From assembly GCA_017848755.1 (NCBI GenBank), contig JAFIHI010000144.1, positions 1-47,740 on the forward strand: DNA of 47,740 bases, in the 5' to 3' direction. The position numbers and the translations under genes are program-made. Under the pieces are notes generated by a model that searched no databases, had not been told where the DNA came from, and saw nothing but the letters and a program-made list of their open reading frames with translations. Shown here in pieces: positions 1 to 7,737 of this stretch (positions within the stretch are counted from its first letter, which is position 1; every line of letters starts with the position of its first letter). The DNA comes from Nakamurella sp. (GTDB taxonomy: Bacteria; Actinomycetota; Actinomycetes; Mycobacteriales; Nakamurellaceae).

Positions 1-392
1 ATGACGGCCAGGATGTTGAGCGCCCACCCGGTGAACGGGATCCAGCAGAGGACGACCCCGATGATCCCGAGCACGAGCGCCGCGGTGCCGAGGCCGTTGC
101 GCGGCGCCGGAATTGCGCCGTACGTCACCGCGCCGGGCCCGTAGCCCCCCGACGGATACGCAGCCGGATACCCGGCGGGCGCCCCGGCGTAGCCGGGCTG
201 GGGGCCGCCGACAGTAGGCGGGTAAGCCTGTCCCGGTTGGTAACCGGCTGCCGGGGGATATGCCGCCGGGTAGCCGCTCTGCCCGGTCGGTACGCCCGGA
301 TACGCGGACGGTTCATTCTGGCCCGGTGCACCTCCGCCGACGGCGCTGCCGCCGAACGGGCTGTCGGCGTCGCCGTATGGTCCGGTGCTCAC
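1..392 (-). CDS. Pro/Gly/Tyr-rich small membrane protein (DUF4190-like), 3' end outside window
   Basis: The frame opens at a GTG (392) with a good ribosome site (GAGGGGAGAG) about 5 bases upstream, and runs off the left edge after 130 codons. Residues 1 to about 95 are low-complexity and rich in Gly, Pro, Tyr and Ala with repeated YPAAYP/GYQPGQ-like motifs. From about residue 100 comes a short basic/polar turn (PAPRNGLGTAAL) leading into a hydrophobic helix (VLGIIGVVLCWIPF). A disordered N-terminus followed by a two-helix membrane domain is typical of actinobacterial DUF4190-type proteins. Their function is not established. The partial length prevents a firm family call. Confidence 0.7.
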   Translation of the reverse strand, partial: MSTGPYGDADSPFGGSAVGGGAPGQNEPSAYPGVPTGQSGYPAAYPPAAGYQPGQAYPPTVGGPQPGYAGAPAGYPAAYPSGGYGPGAVTYGAIPAPRNGLGTAALVLGIIGVVLCWIPFTGWALNILAV

Positions 393-572
393 GGCCTCTC
401 CCCTCTGTCGTCCGCTCTCTGGTCTTCCGTCTTCCGCGCGTTCACACGTCGAGCGCTGCCGCAACGCGCGGTCGTCCGAGCATAACCGGGGGTGCCGACA
501 ACGCGTGCCGCTGCGATGCCCGGCCTGTGGACAACATGCCGGGAGAGTGAGGTGCCGGTTGGGTCGCCAATT

Positions 573-616
573 CCGGCTGATTCTGACAATCGGTCATGAC
601 AGACCGAGTCAGCCGG
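573..616. other. Imperfect hairpin in the 304-bp gap between the DUF4190-like gene and the DUF4157 gene
   Basis: An 8-bp outer stem (CCGGCTGA at 573-580 with TCAGCCGG at 609-616) encloses a 5-bp inner stem (CGGTC 591-595 with GACCG 602-606). It lies upstream of the DUF4157 gene and could be a transcription control site. No T-run follows it, so it is not a clear terminator. I see no gene in the rest of 393-696. Confidence 0.35.
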
Positions 617-696
617 CGTATCGTCATCGCCATACATTGCGCGTGACCCGGCGGCCGGGTGATGGTGGCGCGATGCATGGACATCGAGGTCGGGGA

Positions 697-3612
697 ATGC
701 CGGAACAGTCCATGGCGCAGGCACGAAAACCGGACGCCGACGATGGTGCCGGCCGGACAACCCTTGCGCGTGCGTCGGAATTCGAAGGCGGACTGCCCAC
801 CCCTGGATTCATGCCGATACCGGAAGCGATGGGTTCCGGCGGTCAGGGACTCCGGAGTCTGCGGCGCCGCGACGGCGCACGTGATGATCCGCTCGGCGGT
901 TCTGCTGTGGACGATGCGGTGGTGGGGGCACTTCGTCGGCGACGCGGCGGTGGGCGCCCCCTGCCGGATTCGATTGCCGGGCCGATGGCCGCCCAGCTCC
1001 AGATCGACGCCTCCGATGTTCGGGTGCACGCCGATGCGGAGGCCGGATCCATGGCCCGGTCGGTGCAGGCCACGGCGTTCACCCACGGTAACGACATCTA
1101 CTTCGCCCCCGGCGCTTACCAGCCCTCATCCGACACCGGCCGCCGGACCATCGCCCATGAACTCAGCCATGTCGCTGCCCAGCGCGCCGGGACCGACGCC
1201 GCGCCCCGGGGCAGGCTCACCGTGGGACGCTCGGACGATCCAGCCGAGGCGGCGGCGGACCGCTCGGCCGATCGGGTGCTCACGGCATTGCGGCGTAGCA
1301 CGGCGGTCGCGACGCCTGTGGCTGGCAGACCCGATGGCTCCGGGCTGCGCCGGACCGGTGCCGACCGCATGTTCCCCGCCCTGCGGCGCGCTACGGGTGA
1401 CGAGGTCGAGTCTTCGGGCGACGAAGGAGGGGAAGGCGGCGGCCTCGCCCTGTTGACGAAGGACGACGACGGCACACAGACACCCGGCTCCGGCTCGGCC
1501 CTCGAATCCGGCGAACAGCCGACAAAGGGGTCGGAGGAGTCCGAAGAGCGGCGCAAGAAGCGGGGGCGGAACCAGAAGAAGAAAAGGTGGCGGAAGGAGC
1601 AGAAGCGCAAGAAAGGCGTCAAGGACTACCGGCGGAATCAACTGAGAAATCAGGTGCTCGCCGAGAAACAGACGCGTGCGCAGACCCGCGCGGGAGAGGC
1701 CCTGTTGACGACCGCGGGCCAGCGTGCCACCGATGAGGCGCGCCAGCTGAATCCGGGGCCGCTGGCGCGAAGCGCGGCAGAGGAGACGCTGTGGGCGCGG
1801 TCGCTGTCCGGCGGCGACCAGACGAAGGCGCAGTCCTTGCTTGCCCTCCGCCACGCCGTGGCCGGCCCGGAAATGGTGGCCTGGCTCGAGACCAACGCCG
1901 ACAACGCGGCGAAGATCGCCTTTGCGAAAGCCAATATCGACAAGTTCCCGGCTCCGTTCGACGAGGCGCGGTTCGACCTCTTCTACGGTCGACAGGCCGA
2001 CGTTCCGCTGTTCGAGGATCTGTTGCAGCTGGCTCCCGTGCCGTGGACGGTCCCGCACATCAATGCCGTTCTCGTGGCGACCAACGACGTTCTAGCCCCC
2101 GCGGAGCAGTCCGGCCTGTTGGGGCGGTGCAAGACCGAGACATGGAGCGCCGCACAGGTTCTGGGCCTCGCCACCACGCTTCCGAAGGACGTGTTGATCC
2201 ATCTGGGCGTCTCCGCCACGCTGGGCAAGGAAATCACGGAGCGCGCCAAGGCCTGGAGTTTCGCCGATATCGGCACGGTCATGGCCGAGTTCCATGCCAA
2301 GGCCGGGTCGCTGCCAGAGATCGAAAGGTTCATCAAGGCGAGCCGGACGTGCGAGTTCACCGCCGAAGAATCCCGCACCCTGGTGGCGAAATGCCGCAAG
2401 GAAATCCTTCTGGGGCTCGGCGATACCGCGACGGATCTGCAGGTTCAGCTCAAGGATGCGAAGGTAAAGGCCGCCTGGGTCGATGTCGCGAAGATTGCCG
2501 AGTTGTTCGAGGCGTTCTACACGAAGCAGCCGGACTGCACCATACTCGCCAAACTCGTCAAGGCGTTCGCAACGATCGAAGCCACCCTTGTCCAGGCGCG
2601 CGATCTTGTTGATGGCTGTCGCAAGGAGATTCTGACCGGCGTTGCCGATGACGCCACCGACCTGAATCCGCAGATCAAGGAGGCGAAGGTCAAGGCCACC
2701 TGGACCGACTTCAAGAAAGTGGCCGCTCTGTTCGAGGCGTTCTACACGAGGCAGCCGGACTGCTCCATGCTCGCCAAACTCGTCAAGGGTTGCGCGAAAT
2801 ATGCCTGGACCCAGGACAACGTGAAACTCCTCGTCGACGGCCTCAAGGCTGCACCGCTTAAGGACGTGGCCGAGACCGAGGATCTGCAAACGAAGATCGA
2901 GAACGTGAGCAAGAAATGGCCGGACTGGACCGAACTCGCGTCCGTCATCGACACCGGTTACGACAACGCCATGACGAAGACCGATGCGGGAGACCTGCTC
3001 AAGGAGTGCACCGATTATCACGCGGCCGGCAAGTACGAGGCGAAAATGGCCAAGGACTACATCACCACGGCTGTGCGGGCGGGCGGGTACACCTGGGCGC
3101 AGCGGCTCGAACAGGCACAGAAGTTCCGGGCCCATGTCCAGCCCGCGGCCGGCACGAACGGTCTCGGGGGTGCTCTTACCGCTCTCGTGTCCTACAACGT
3201 CCCGCCGGCTCTGGGCGGGCCGTACCGCGCGGAAGTCGTGCTACCCGAGGACAAGCACACGCATTTCAAGGACGGCCATTCGTACGAAGCGTTCTGGTTT
3301 GATGTCGGGAACTGTCACCGGTACGGGGGTTTGAGCTCCATGTGGGCTCCGGGGACGAATATCGCGAACAAGGCGACCACAGCCGCCGGCGCAGGACTCT
3401 CCGTGCAGATCAGGAATGCGGCGTGGAATGCCGGAGGCACGCAGCAGGTGGCAGCAAATTACGTGATCGCCTATGCCTATTACGACCATCCTGGCGGGCA
3501 AACCTACCGCGTCGCGGTGAGCCAGTTCTACCCGAAGGCCGGATGGATGCATCACCAACTCAAGGGCTACTTGGCCGAGGGCATCGGTCGACTTCGCGGG
3601 TACATTTTGTAG
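697..3612 (+). CDS. DUF4157 (eCIS-core HELSH domain) modular protein with toxin-like C-terminus
   Basis: The 971-residue protein is counted from ATG 697, which has GAGG 7 bases upstream. ATG 673 and ATG 712 are alternatives; the frame is open further upstream but without homology-like sequence. Residues 80-160 form a DUF4157 domain: LPDSIAGPMAAQL, then DVRVHADAEA, ATAFTHGNDIYFAPG, and HELSHVAAQRAG with the HELSH motif at 154-158. DUF4157 is common in proteins associated with extracellular contractile injection systems and other polymorphic toxin carriers. An extremely basic linker (about 280-315) is followed by helical repeats, two of them tandem 75-residue copies. The C-terminal 130 residues contain KHTHFKDGHSYEAFWF (853-868) and SMWAPGTNI, which resemble the KH-x-RHT...F motifs of C-terminal RNase-type toxin domains; this is inference. 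There is no signal peptide. The next ORF starts 3 bp after the stop. Confidence 0.8.
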   Translation: MPEQSMAQARKPDADDGAGRTTLARASEFEGGLPTPGFMPIPEAMGSGGQGLRSLRRRDGARDDPLGGSAVDDAVVGALRRRRGGGRPLPDSIAGPMAAQLQIDASDVRVHADAEAGSMARSVQATAFTHGNDIYFAPGAYQPSSDTGRRTIAHELSHVAAQRAGTDAAPRGRLTVGRSDDPAEAAADRSADRVLTALRRSTAVATPVAGRPDGSGLRRTGADRMFPALRRATGDEVESSGDEGGEGGGLALLTKDDDGTQTPGSGSALESGEQPTKGSEESEERRKKRGRNQKKKRWRKEQKRKKGVKDYRRNQLRNQVLAEKQTRAQTRAGEALLTTAGQRATDEARQLNPGPLARSAAEETLWARSLSGGDQTKAQSLLALRHAVAGPEMVAWLETNADNAAKIAFAKANIDKFPAPFDEARFDLFYGRQADVPLFEDLLQLAPVPWTVPHINAVLVATNDVLAPAEQSGLLGRCKTETWSAAQVLGLATTLPKDVLIHLGVSATLGKEITERAKAWSFADIGTVMAEFHAKAGSLPEIERFIKASRTCEFTAEESRTLVAKCRKEILLGLGDTATDLQVQLKDAKVKAAWVDVAKIAELFEAFYTKQPDCTILAKLVKAFATIEATLVQARDLVDGCRKEILTGVADDATDLNPQIKEAKVKATWTDFKKVAALFEAFYTRQPDCSMLAKLVKGCAKYAWTQDNVKLLVDGLKAAPLKDVAETEDLQTKIENVSKKWPDWTELASVIDTGYDNAMTKTDAGDLLKECTDYHAAGKYEAKMAKDYITTAVRAGGYTWAQRLEQAQKFRAHVQPAAGTNGLGGALTALVSYNVPPALGGPYRAEVVLPEDKHTHFKDGHSYEAFWFDVGNCHRYGGLSSMWAPGTNIANKATTAAGAGLSVQIRNAAWNAGGTQQVAANYVIAYAYYDHPGGQTYRVAVSQFYPKAGWMHHQLKGYLAEGIGRLRGYIL
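2392..2841 (+). repeat. Tandem 225-bp (75-codon) duplication inside the DUF4157 gene
   Basis: Copy 1 (2392-2616) and copy 2 (2617-2841) both begin with CRKEIL and share AKVKA, LFEAFYT, QPDC and LAKLVK, ending in LVDG. Nucleotide identity is highest over the FEAFYT..QPDC..LAKLVK part, which points to fairly recent duplication within a helical repeat region. A more diverged relative precedes them at about 2125-2390. Confidence 0.85.
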
Positions 3613-3615
3613 ACC

Positions 3616-4218
3616 ATGAGCGAACCGATGGCAGACGACCGCCTCCGGCTGCTCTTGTACCGAGGCACCGGCGGCAACACGGTGCCGGTCGATGAGTATC
3701 TGGCCCAGCGTCGCCGCGGCGAGGCCGACTGGACGCCCTACCTGGGGATGGTCGCTCTGGATCTGACAGTCGGCGGCGAATCGCTGTGGCCGTCACGGGT
3801 CGGCATGGGCGACCTTGCCCGATTGACGTTCCAGATGGGTGCGGCGAGCGACCGGCTTCGGCACGATGAGCCTGCGTTGGTTCGCATAGCGGTGGACGAT
3901 GCGCCTGTGGGCGGGTTCTTCCTGATGCGTCCCGATGCCGACCTTGTGCGTATCTCCGTCATCGACGTGACCGATCCCGACATGGCCTACCGGTACCCCG
4001 TCGATCACCAGGGCATGCCCGTCACCGATGTCTACGAGTGCGTCGAAGCGGCGGCCGCCGAGGCGACCGACGAGGATTCGGCCGAAACCGATCTGCCACG
4101 TTTCCGCGATATCCCGTTCCCGCGGGAGCGTCTCGTCGAAGACCTCGCCGACGAGGCGCGCCGCGGCCGGGAACTGTATGACGAACTCGGCGTGAACTTC
4201 CACCTCGAGCTTTACTGA
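3616..4218 (+). CDS. Putative immunity protein of the DUF4157 toxin (unrecognised family)
   Basis: This 200-residue acidic soluble protein (starts MSEPMADDRLRLLLYRG) has ATG three bases after the stop of the DUF4157 gene, so the two are almost certainly co-transcribed. There is no signal peptide or membrane helix. I do not recognise the family. The sequence looks like a single alpha/beta domain with a charged C-terminal helix (RERLVEDLADEARRGRELYDEL). A small acidic gene directly after a polymorphic toxin gene is the classical position of the cognate immunity gene, and that is the only basis for the call. An adaptor or chaperone for the large protein is an alternative. Confidence 0.55.
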   Translation: MSEPMADDRLRLLLYRGTGGNTVPVDEYLAQRRRGEADWTPYLGMVALDLTVGGESLWPSRVGMGDLARLTFQMGAASDRLRHDEPALVRIAVDDAPVGGFFLMRPDADLVRISVIDVTDPDMAYRYPVDHQGMPVTDVYECVEAAAAEATDEDSAETDLPRFRDIPFPRERLVEDLADEARRGRELYDELGVNFHLELY

Positions 4219-4235
4219 CCTCTCTGAGGGTCAGT
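4214..4235. terminator. Bidirectional terminator-like hairpin between convergent genes
   Basis: ACTGACC (4214-4220) pairs with GGTCAGT (4229-4235) around an 8-base spacer, overlapping the stop region of the putative immunity gene and of the convergent small membrane protein gene. The stem is short and lacks a strong T-run. Confidence 0.45.
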
Positions 4236-4437
4236 CGGCGGCGGTCTTGCGGGTGCGTAGCCGGCGGACGCCGAGGGCTATGGCCATGACGATGACGATC
4301 AGCAGTGCGATCAGGAACCCGAACCAGCCGACCGTGCTGACGATGGCGCCGGCGCCGGCGGTGGCGTTGCGCCACGGGTAGGACAGTGCCAGCAGCACCG
4401 GGGTGGCGATCAGGGCGATGACGAGGGTGCGTTTCAT
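4231..4437 (-). CDS. Small two-helix membrane protein
   Basis: This 68-residue protein starts at ATG 4437 with an excellent ribosome site (AAGGAGA). That site overlaps the stop codon of the upstream secreted-protein gene, leaving a 12-bp gap, so the two form an operon. There are two hydrophobic segments: TLVIALIATPVLLAL at about 4-18, and WFGFLIALLIVIVMAIAL at about 38-55. A basic tail VRRLRTRKTAAD follows, predicted cytoplasmic. I do not recognise a family; it may anchor or accompany the exported partner encoded before it. Confidence 0.7.
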   Translation of the reverse strand: MKRTLVIALIATPVLLALSYPWRNATAGAGAIVSTVGWFGFLIALLIVIVMAIALGVRRLRTRKTAAD

Positions 4438-4449
4438 GACGGGTCTCCT

Positions 4450-4962
4450 TTAGGACATGTTCGGTAGTTGGCAGGTGCTGGAGTCGTGCACGTGCGGGAT
4501 CTGGTCGGGGCCGGTGTGCAACCAGAACCGCACGACACCGACACGACCGTGCGGCCCGACGACGTCGAAGACGAACGCCTCGTCCTCGTGTTGGATGTCG
4601 CCGGTGACGTCGCCAGTCTGGTAGAGCACGGCGTCGAATCCGGCGCCGACCAGCCGGTAGCGAGCGCCGTCGTCCCCGGTGAGAACGACACTGCGTGCGC
4701 CGATGGTGAACAGCACGTGCGCCCGGCCCTGCCGGTCGATGTGGGTCGACTCGGACTCCACCAGGTAGCCGCTGCTGCCGGTGAGCGTCCCGACCCGGTC
4801 GCAGGTGACGGGCGCACCGGCAGCGGGGATCTGCGTGGTGCCGGGCGGCTCTGCCGATGCCGGCGGCGCGAAGAGGGCGAGGGCGCCCAGCGTGGTCACG
4901 GTACCCGCCAGGGCCAACCGGACGCGACGTGCGGTGCGAGGTAAGCGGTGTGTTGTGGTCAT
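4450..4962 (-). CDS. Secreted protein of unknown function
   Basis: The 170-residue protein is counted from ATG 4962 (MTTTHRLPRTARR); an in-frame upstream start at 5013 adds 17 residues without signal-like character. Residues 1-36 form a signal peptide: twin basic RTARRVR, hydrophobic LALAGTVTTLGALALFA, then the signal peptidase I-like ASAEP site. The mature part is beta-rich, with two Cys (TCDRVG and STCQLP) that could form a disulphide. It is an exported protein without a recognisable catalytic motif. It lies 12 bp before the small membrane protein and diverges from the first histidine kinase. Confidence 0.7.
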   Translation of the reverse strand: MTTTHRLPRTARRVRLALAGTVTTLGALALFAPPASAEPPGTTQIPAAGAPVTCDRVGTLTGSSGYLVESESTHIDRQGRAHVLFTIGARSVVLTGDDGARYRLVGAGFDAVLYQTGDVTGDIQHEDEAFVFDVVGPHGRVGVVRFWLHTGPDQIPHVHDSSTCQLPNMS

Positions 4963-5063
4963 GGCGGCGACGCTAGGTCCGAAGTGACGTCGTCCACATC
5001 CGCCGGGACGCATCGATCTGATCCGTCGCTGGTCGGGTTCCGCGTACCGGAGATTCCGACCTC

Positions 5064-5094
5064 CGGATGACCGATTTCCTTCCCGAGCCCGGTC
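5064..5094 (+). repeat. Possible degenerate copy of the dispersed TATGACGA repeat
   Basis: GGATGACCGATTTCC followed by CCCGAGCCCGG resembles the 42155-42188 copy (GGTATGACGCTGTTC, then CCCGAGCCCG) with a one-base insertion. It lies 34 bp before the histidine kinase start. This is a weak match. Confidence 0.35.
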
Positions 5095-5127
5095 GCATAT
5101 GGGTGCAATCGTCCTACGCTAAGGGGC

Positions 5128-6315
5128 GTGCACGGCTGGTCCGGTCGCGCCGACGCCGCTACGTGGACGAGCGTCTGGCCCGATCTTGCGCTGGCGGCGG
5201 CGCTGACCGCCGGCGGTCAACTCGAGTTGCACTTCGCGCACGCGTCCGGCTGGCACGGGCTGGTCCACGGCATGCTGCTGCTCGCCCAGACCGCACCGAT
5301 TGCCCTGCGCCGGCTCTACCCGACCACGGTCGCCGGTATCTGCGCGGTGGCGCTGGCCGTCGAAGCGCTGGCCACCGCACCCACCAACACCACCAGCGGG
5401 CTGTTCGCCGGGCTCGTGGAGATCTACACCGTCGGGCGCTGGGTCGCCGGGTGGCGATTGGTGGCGATCAGCGCCGTCATCGCCGCGGCGCTGGCGCTGC
5501 ACATCGTGCGCCTGCCGGACCAGGCGATGAGCGATCGGCTCGACAACCTCGCGTTTGCCGGGGTCCTGTCCGCCGCGGCCTGGCTGGTGGGCCGGGCGAT
5601 GCGTCGTCGCGCGATGGACCGGCAACGTGCCGCGGCCGAGGCGCAGGCGCAACGCGAGGCCGCGGCCGCCGCGCTGCAAGCCGCGGCCGCCGAGGAGCGC
5701 TCCCGCATCGCACGGGAACTGCACGACGTCGTCGCGCACGGCATGGGGGTGATGGTGGTGCAGGCGGCTGCGGCTGAGCAGATGCTCAAATCCGACCCGT
5801 CCGCGGCCCAGGAGCCGCTGAGCACGGTCCGCCGGACCGGGCAGGAGGCGCTGGCCGAGATGCGGCGGCTGCTCGGGCTGCTGCGTACGGGCGATGCCGC
5901 CGACGCCGGTGAACCGCAGCCCGGCCTGGACCGGCTCCCCGCCCTGGTCGAGCAGCTGCGCAGCGCAGGCATGCCGGTGACGCTCACGACCACCGGCGCA
6001 CCCGTGCCACTGTCCAGCGGCCTGCAGCTGTGTGTGTACCGGATCGCGCAGGAGGCGCTGACGAACTGCCTCAAGCACGCCTCCGGTGCCCCGACGGAGA
6101 TGACGATGACCTACGAACCCGACGCGTTGCACCTGCGCATCCACAACTCCCCGGGCCGCCCTGCTCCGCAGGCCGCGACCGGGGCCGGGCACGGGCTCGT
6201 CGGCATGCGCGAGCGGGTGCGCGTCTACGGTGGCACTCTCGCCGCGCAGCCGGAGGCGGACGGCGGTTTCCTCGTCGACGCGCGACTTCCGCTGGATCCG
6301 TCATCGGGTCGATGA
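5128..6315 (+). CDS. NarL/DesK-type sensor histidine kinase 1
   Basis: The 395-residue protein starts at GTG 5128, with AAGGGGC just upstream. The N-terminal 155 residues hold about five hydrophobic segments, so it senses in or through the membrane. A coiled, Ala/Arg-rich linker leads to the HisKA_3 dimerisation box RIARELHDVVAH with phospho-acceptor His199. The C-terminal HATPase domain has the N-box-like region YRIAQEALTNCLKHA and the glycine box GAGHGLVGMRERVRVYGG. It autophosphorylates and passes phosphate to the response regulator encoded 7 bp downstream. The signal is unknown. Confidence 0.92.
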   Translation: MHGWSGRADAATWTSVWPDLALAAALTAGGQLELHFAHASGWHGLVHGMLLLAQTAPIALRRLYPTTVAGICAVALAVEALATAPTNTTSGLFAGLVEIYTVGRWVAGWRLVAISAVIAAALALHIVRLPDQAMSDRLDNLAFAGVLSAAAWLVGRAMRRRAMDRQRAAAEAQAQREAAAAALQAAAAEERSRIARELHDVVAHGMGVMVVQAAAAEQMLKSDPSAAQEPLSTVRRTGQEALAEMRRLLGLLRTGDAADAGEPQPGLDRLPALVEQLRSAGMPVTLTTTGAPVPLSSGLQLCVYRIAQEALTNCLKHASGAPTEMTMTYEPDALHLRIHNSPGRPAPQAATGAGHGLVGMRERVRVYGGTLAAQPEADGGFLVDARLPLDPSSGR

Positions 6316-6322
6316 TCGGCTG

Positions 6323-7000
6323 ATGGAGACCCCGATCCGGCTGCTGATCGCCGACGACCAGGCGCTGGTCCGTTCCGGCCTGCGCATGATCCTGGATAGC
6401 CAGCCGGATCTTCAGGTCGTCGCCGAGGCCGAGGACGGGCGCGCCGCCGTGGAGCTGACCCGCGCGCACCAGCCCGACGTGGTGCTGATGGACGTCCGCA
6501 TGCCCGGGCTCGACGGCATCGCCGCGACGCGTCAATTCCTCGCCGACCCGGGCGTGCGCACCCGGGTGCTCGTGCTGACCACCTTCGACGGCGACAGTCA
6601 CGTCTACGATGCGGTGCGGGCCGGGGCCAGCGGCTTCCTGCTCAAGACCGTCAGCCCCGGCCAGCTCATCGAGGCGGTGCGCACCATCGCTGCCGGCGAC
6701 GCGATGCTCGACCCGGCGATCACCAAGCGGCTGCTCGCGGATTTCGTTCGACGTCCGCATCCCGGCGGCGGGTTGCCGGAAGCGTTCGCTGCGCTGTCGC
6801 CGCGAGAGCTCGATGTCGCCCGTCTGATCGCGCACGGGCTGTCCAACGCCGAGATCGCCGCCCGCATCTTCGTTTCCGAGACCACGGTCAAGACGCACGT
6901 CACCGCGGTGTTGACCAAGCTCGGCGTCCGCGACCGCGTCCAGGTCGTCGTGCTCAGCTACGAGACCGGTTTCGTCCGCCCTGGCGAACAGGAGCCGTGA
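6323..7000 (+). CDS. NarL-family response regulator 1
   Basis: This 225-residue partner of the kinase just upstream has a receiver domain (ADDQALVRSG, phospho-acceptor Asp57 in VLMDVRMPG, switch Thr in VLTTFD, Lys in FLLKTV). A LuxR-type helix-turn-helix follows (LSPRELDVARLIAHGLSNAEIAARI, TTVKTHVTAVLTKL). It is a cytoplasmic transcription factor activated by phosphorylation. The start MET at 6323 lies 7 bp after the kinase stop. Its 3' end faces that of response regulator 2, so the two systems are convergent. Confidence 0.93.
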   Translation: METPIRLLIADDQALVRSGLRMILDSQPDLQVVAEAEDGRAAVELTRAHQPDVVLMDVRMPGLDGIAATRQFLADPGVRTRVLVLTTFDGDSHVYDAVRAGASGFLLKTVSPGQLIEAVRTIAAGDAMLDPAITKRLLADFVRRPHPGGGLPEAFAALSPRELDVARLIAHGLSNAEIAARIFVSETTVKTHVTAVLTKLGVRDRVQVVVLSYETGFVRPGEQEP

Positions 7001-7062
7001 CGGCGCACCGCCGGTATTCGCAGCCTCGCCGGTACCACCGCGATCTGTGCTGGGCTGCGTCG

Positions 7063-7737
7063 TCATCGGCGGGCGTTGGCGTCGCCCGGTTCGATCAGGC
7101 CGCTTTCGTAGGCGAGAACGACGGCCTGGACGCGGTCGCGCAGATCCAGTTTCCCGAGAATCCGCGCGACGTGGGTCTTCACGGTCGCCGGGCTGAGATA
7201 CAGGCGGGCGGCTATCTCCGCATTCGTCGAGCCGCGGGCGACGTGGCGCAGGATCTCGACTTCACGGTCCGTCAGGCGCGCGAGGCTCTCCGGCGTGGCT
7301 CCGGTCGGCAGCGGTCTGCGGGTGTACTGCTCGATGAGCCTGCGCGTGACGGTCGGTGCCAGCAGGGCATCGCCTCGGGCGACCGCCCGGACGGCGGCGA
7401 CGAGTTCTGGTGGGTCGACGTCCTTGAGGAGGAAGCCGCTGGCCCCGGCGCGCAGCGCCGAGTACACGTACTCGTCCAGGTCGAACGTGGTCAGGATGAG
7501 GACCCGCGCCGGGGATGCGGGGTCTTCGGTGATACGCCGGGTGGCTTGGACGCCGTCGACGCCGGGCATGCGAATGTCCATGAGCACCACGTCGGGACGG
7601 CTCTGTTTCGTGAGCTGAACCGCCGCTGCACCGTCTGCCGCCTCACCGCAGACGTCGATATCGTCCTCATGCTCGAGAATCATCCGGAAACCGGCGCGTA
7701 CCAGAGCTTGGTCGTCGGCCACCAGCACCCGGATCAT
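7063..7737 (-). CDS. NarL-family response regulator 2
   Basis: The 224-residue protein starts at ATG 7737 (MIRVLVADDQALVRAGF), which overlaps the kinase 2 stop codon as ATGA, so translation is coupled. The receiver has Asp54 in VLMDIRMPG and Lys in FLLKDV. The C-terminal LuxR helix-turn-helix contains LTDREVEILRHVARGSTNAEIAARL. It is closely similar in layout to the regulators at 6323 and 11977. The longer frame to 7782 adds an unlikely basic leader inside the kinase gene. Confidence 0.93.
   Translation of the reverse strand: MIRVLVADDQALVRAGFRMILEHEDDIDVCGEAADGAAAVQLTKQSRPDVVLMDIRMPGVDGVQATRRITEDPASPARVLILTTFDLDEYVYSALRAGASGFLLKDVDPPELVAAVRAVARGDALLAPTVTRRLIEQYTRRPLPTGATPESLARLTDREVEILRHVARGSTNAEIAARLYLSPATVKTHVARILGKLDLRDRVQAVVLAYESGLIEPGDANARR

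Noticed and set aside
385..696. Upstream 104-residue extension of the DUF4157 protein
   Set aside because: No ribosome site, Arg/Cys-rich random-looking sequence, and overlap with the promoter region of the divergent gene.
697..3612. Active zinc metalloprotease from HELSH
   Set aside because: DUF4157 proteins carry this motif but are mostly treated as carrier or leader modules; no third metal ligand could be placed with confidence.
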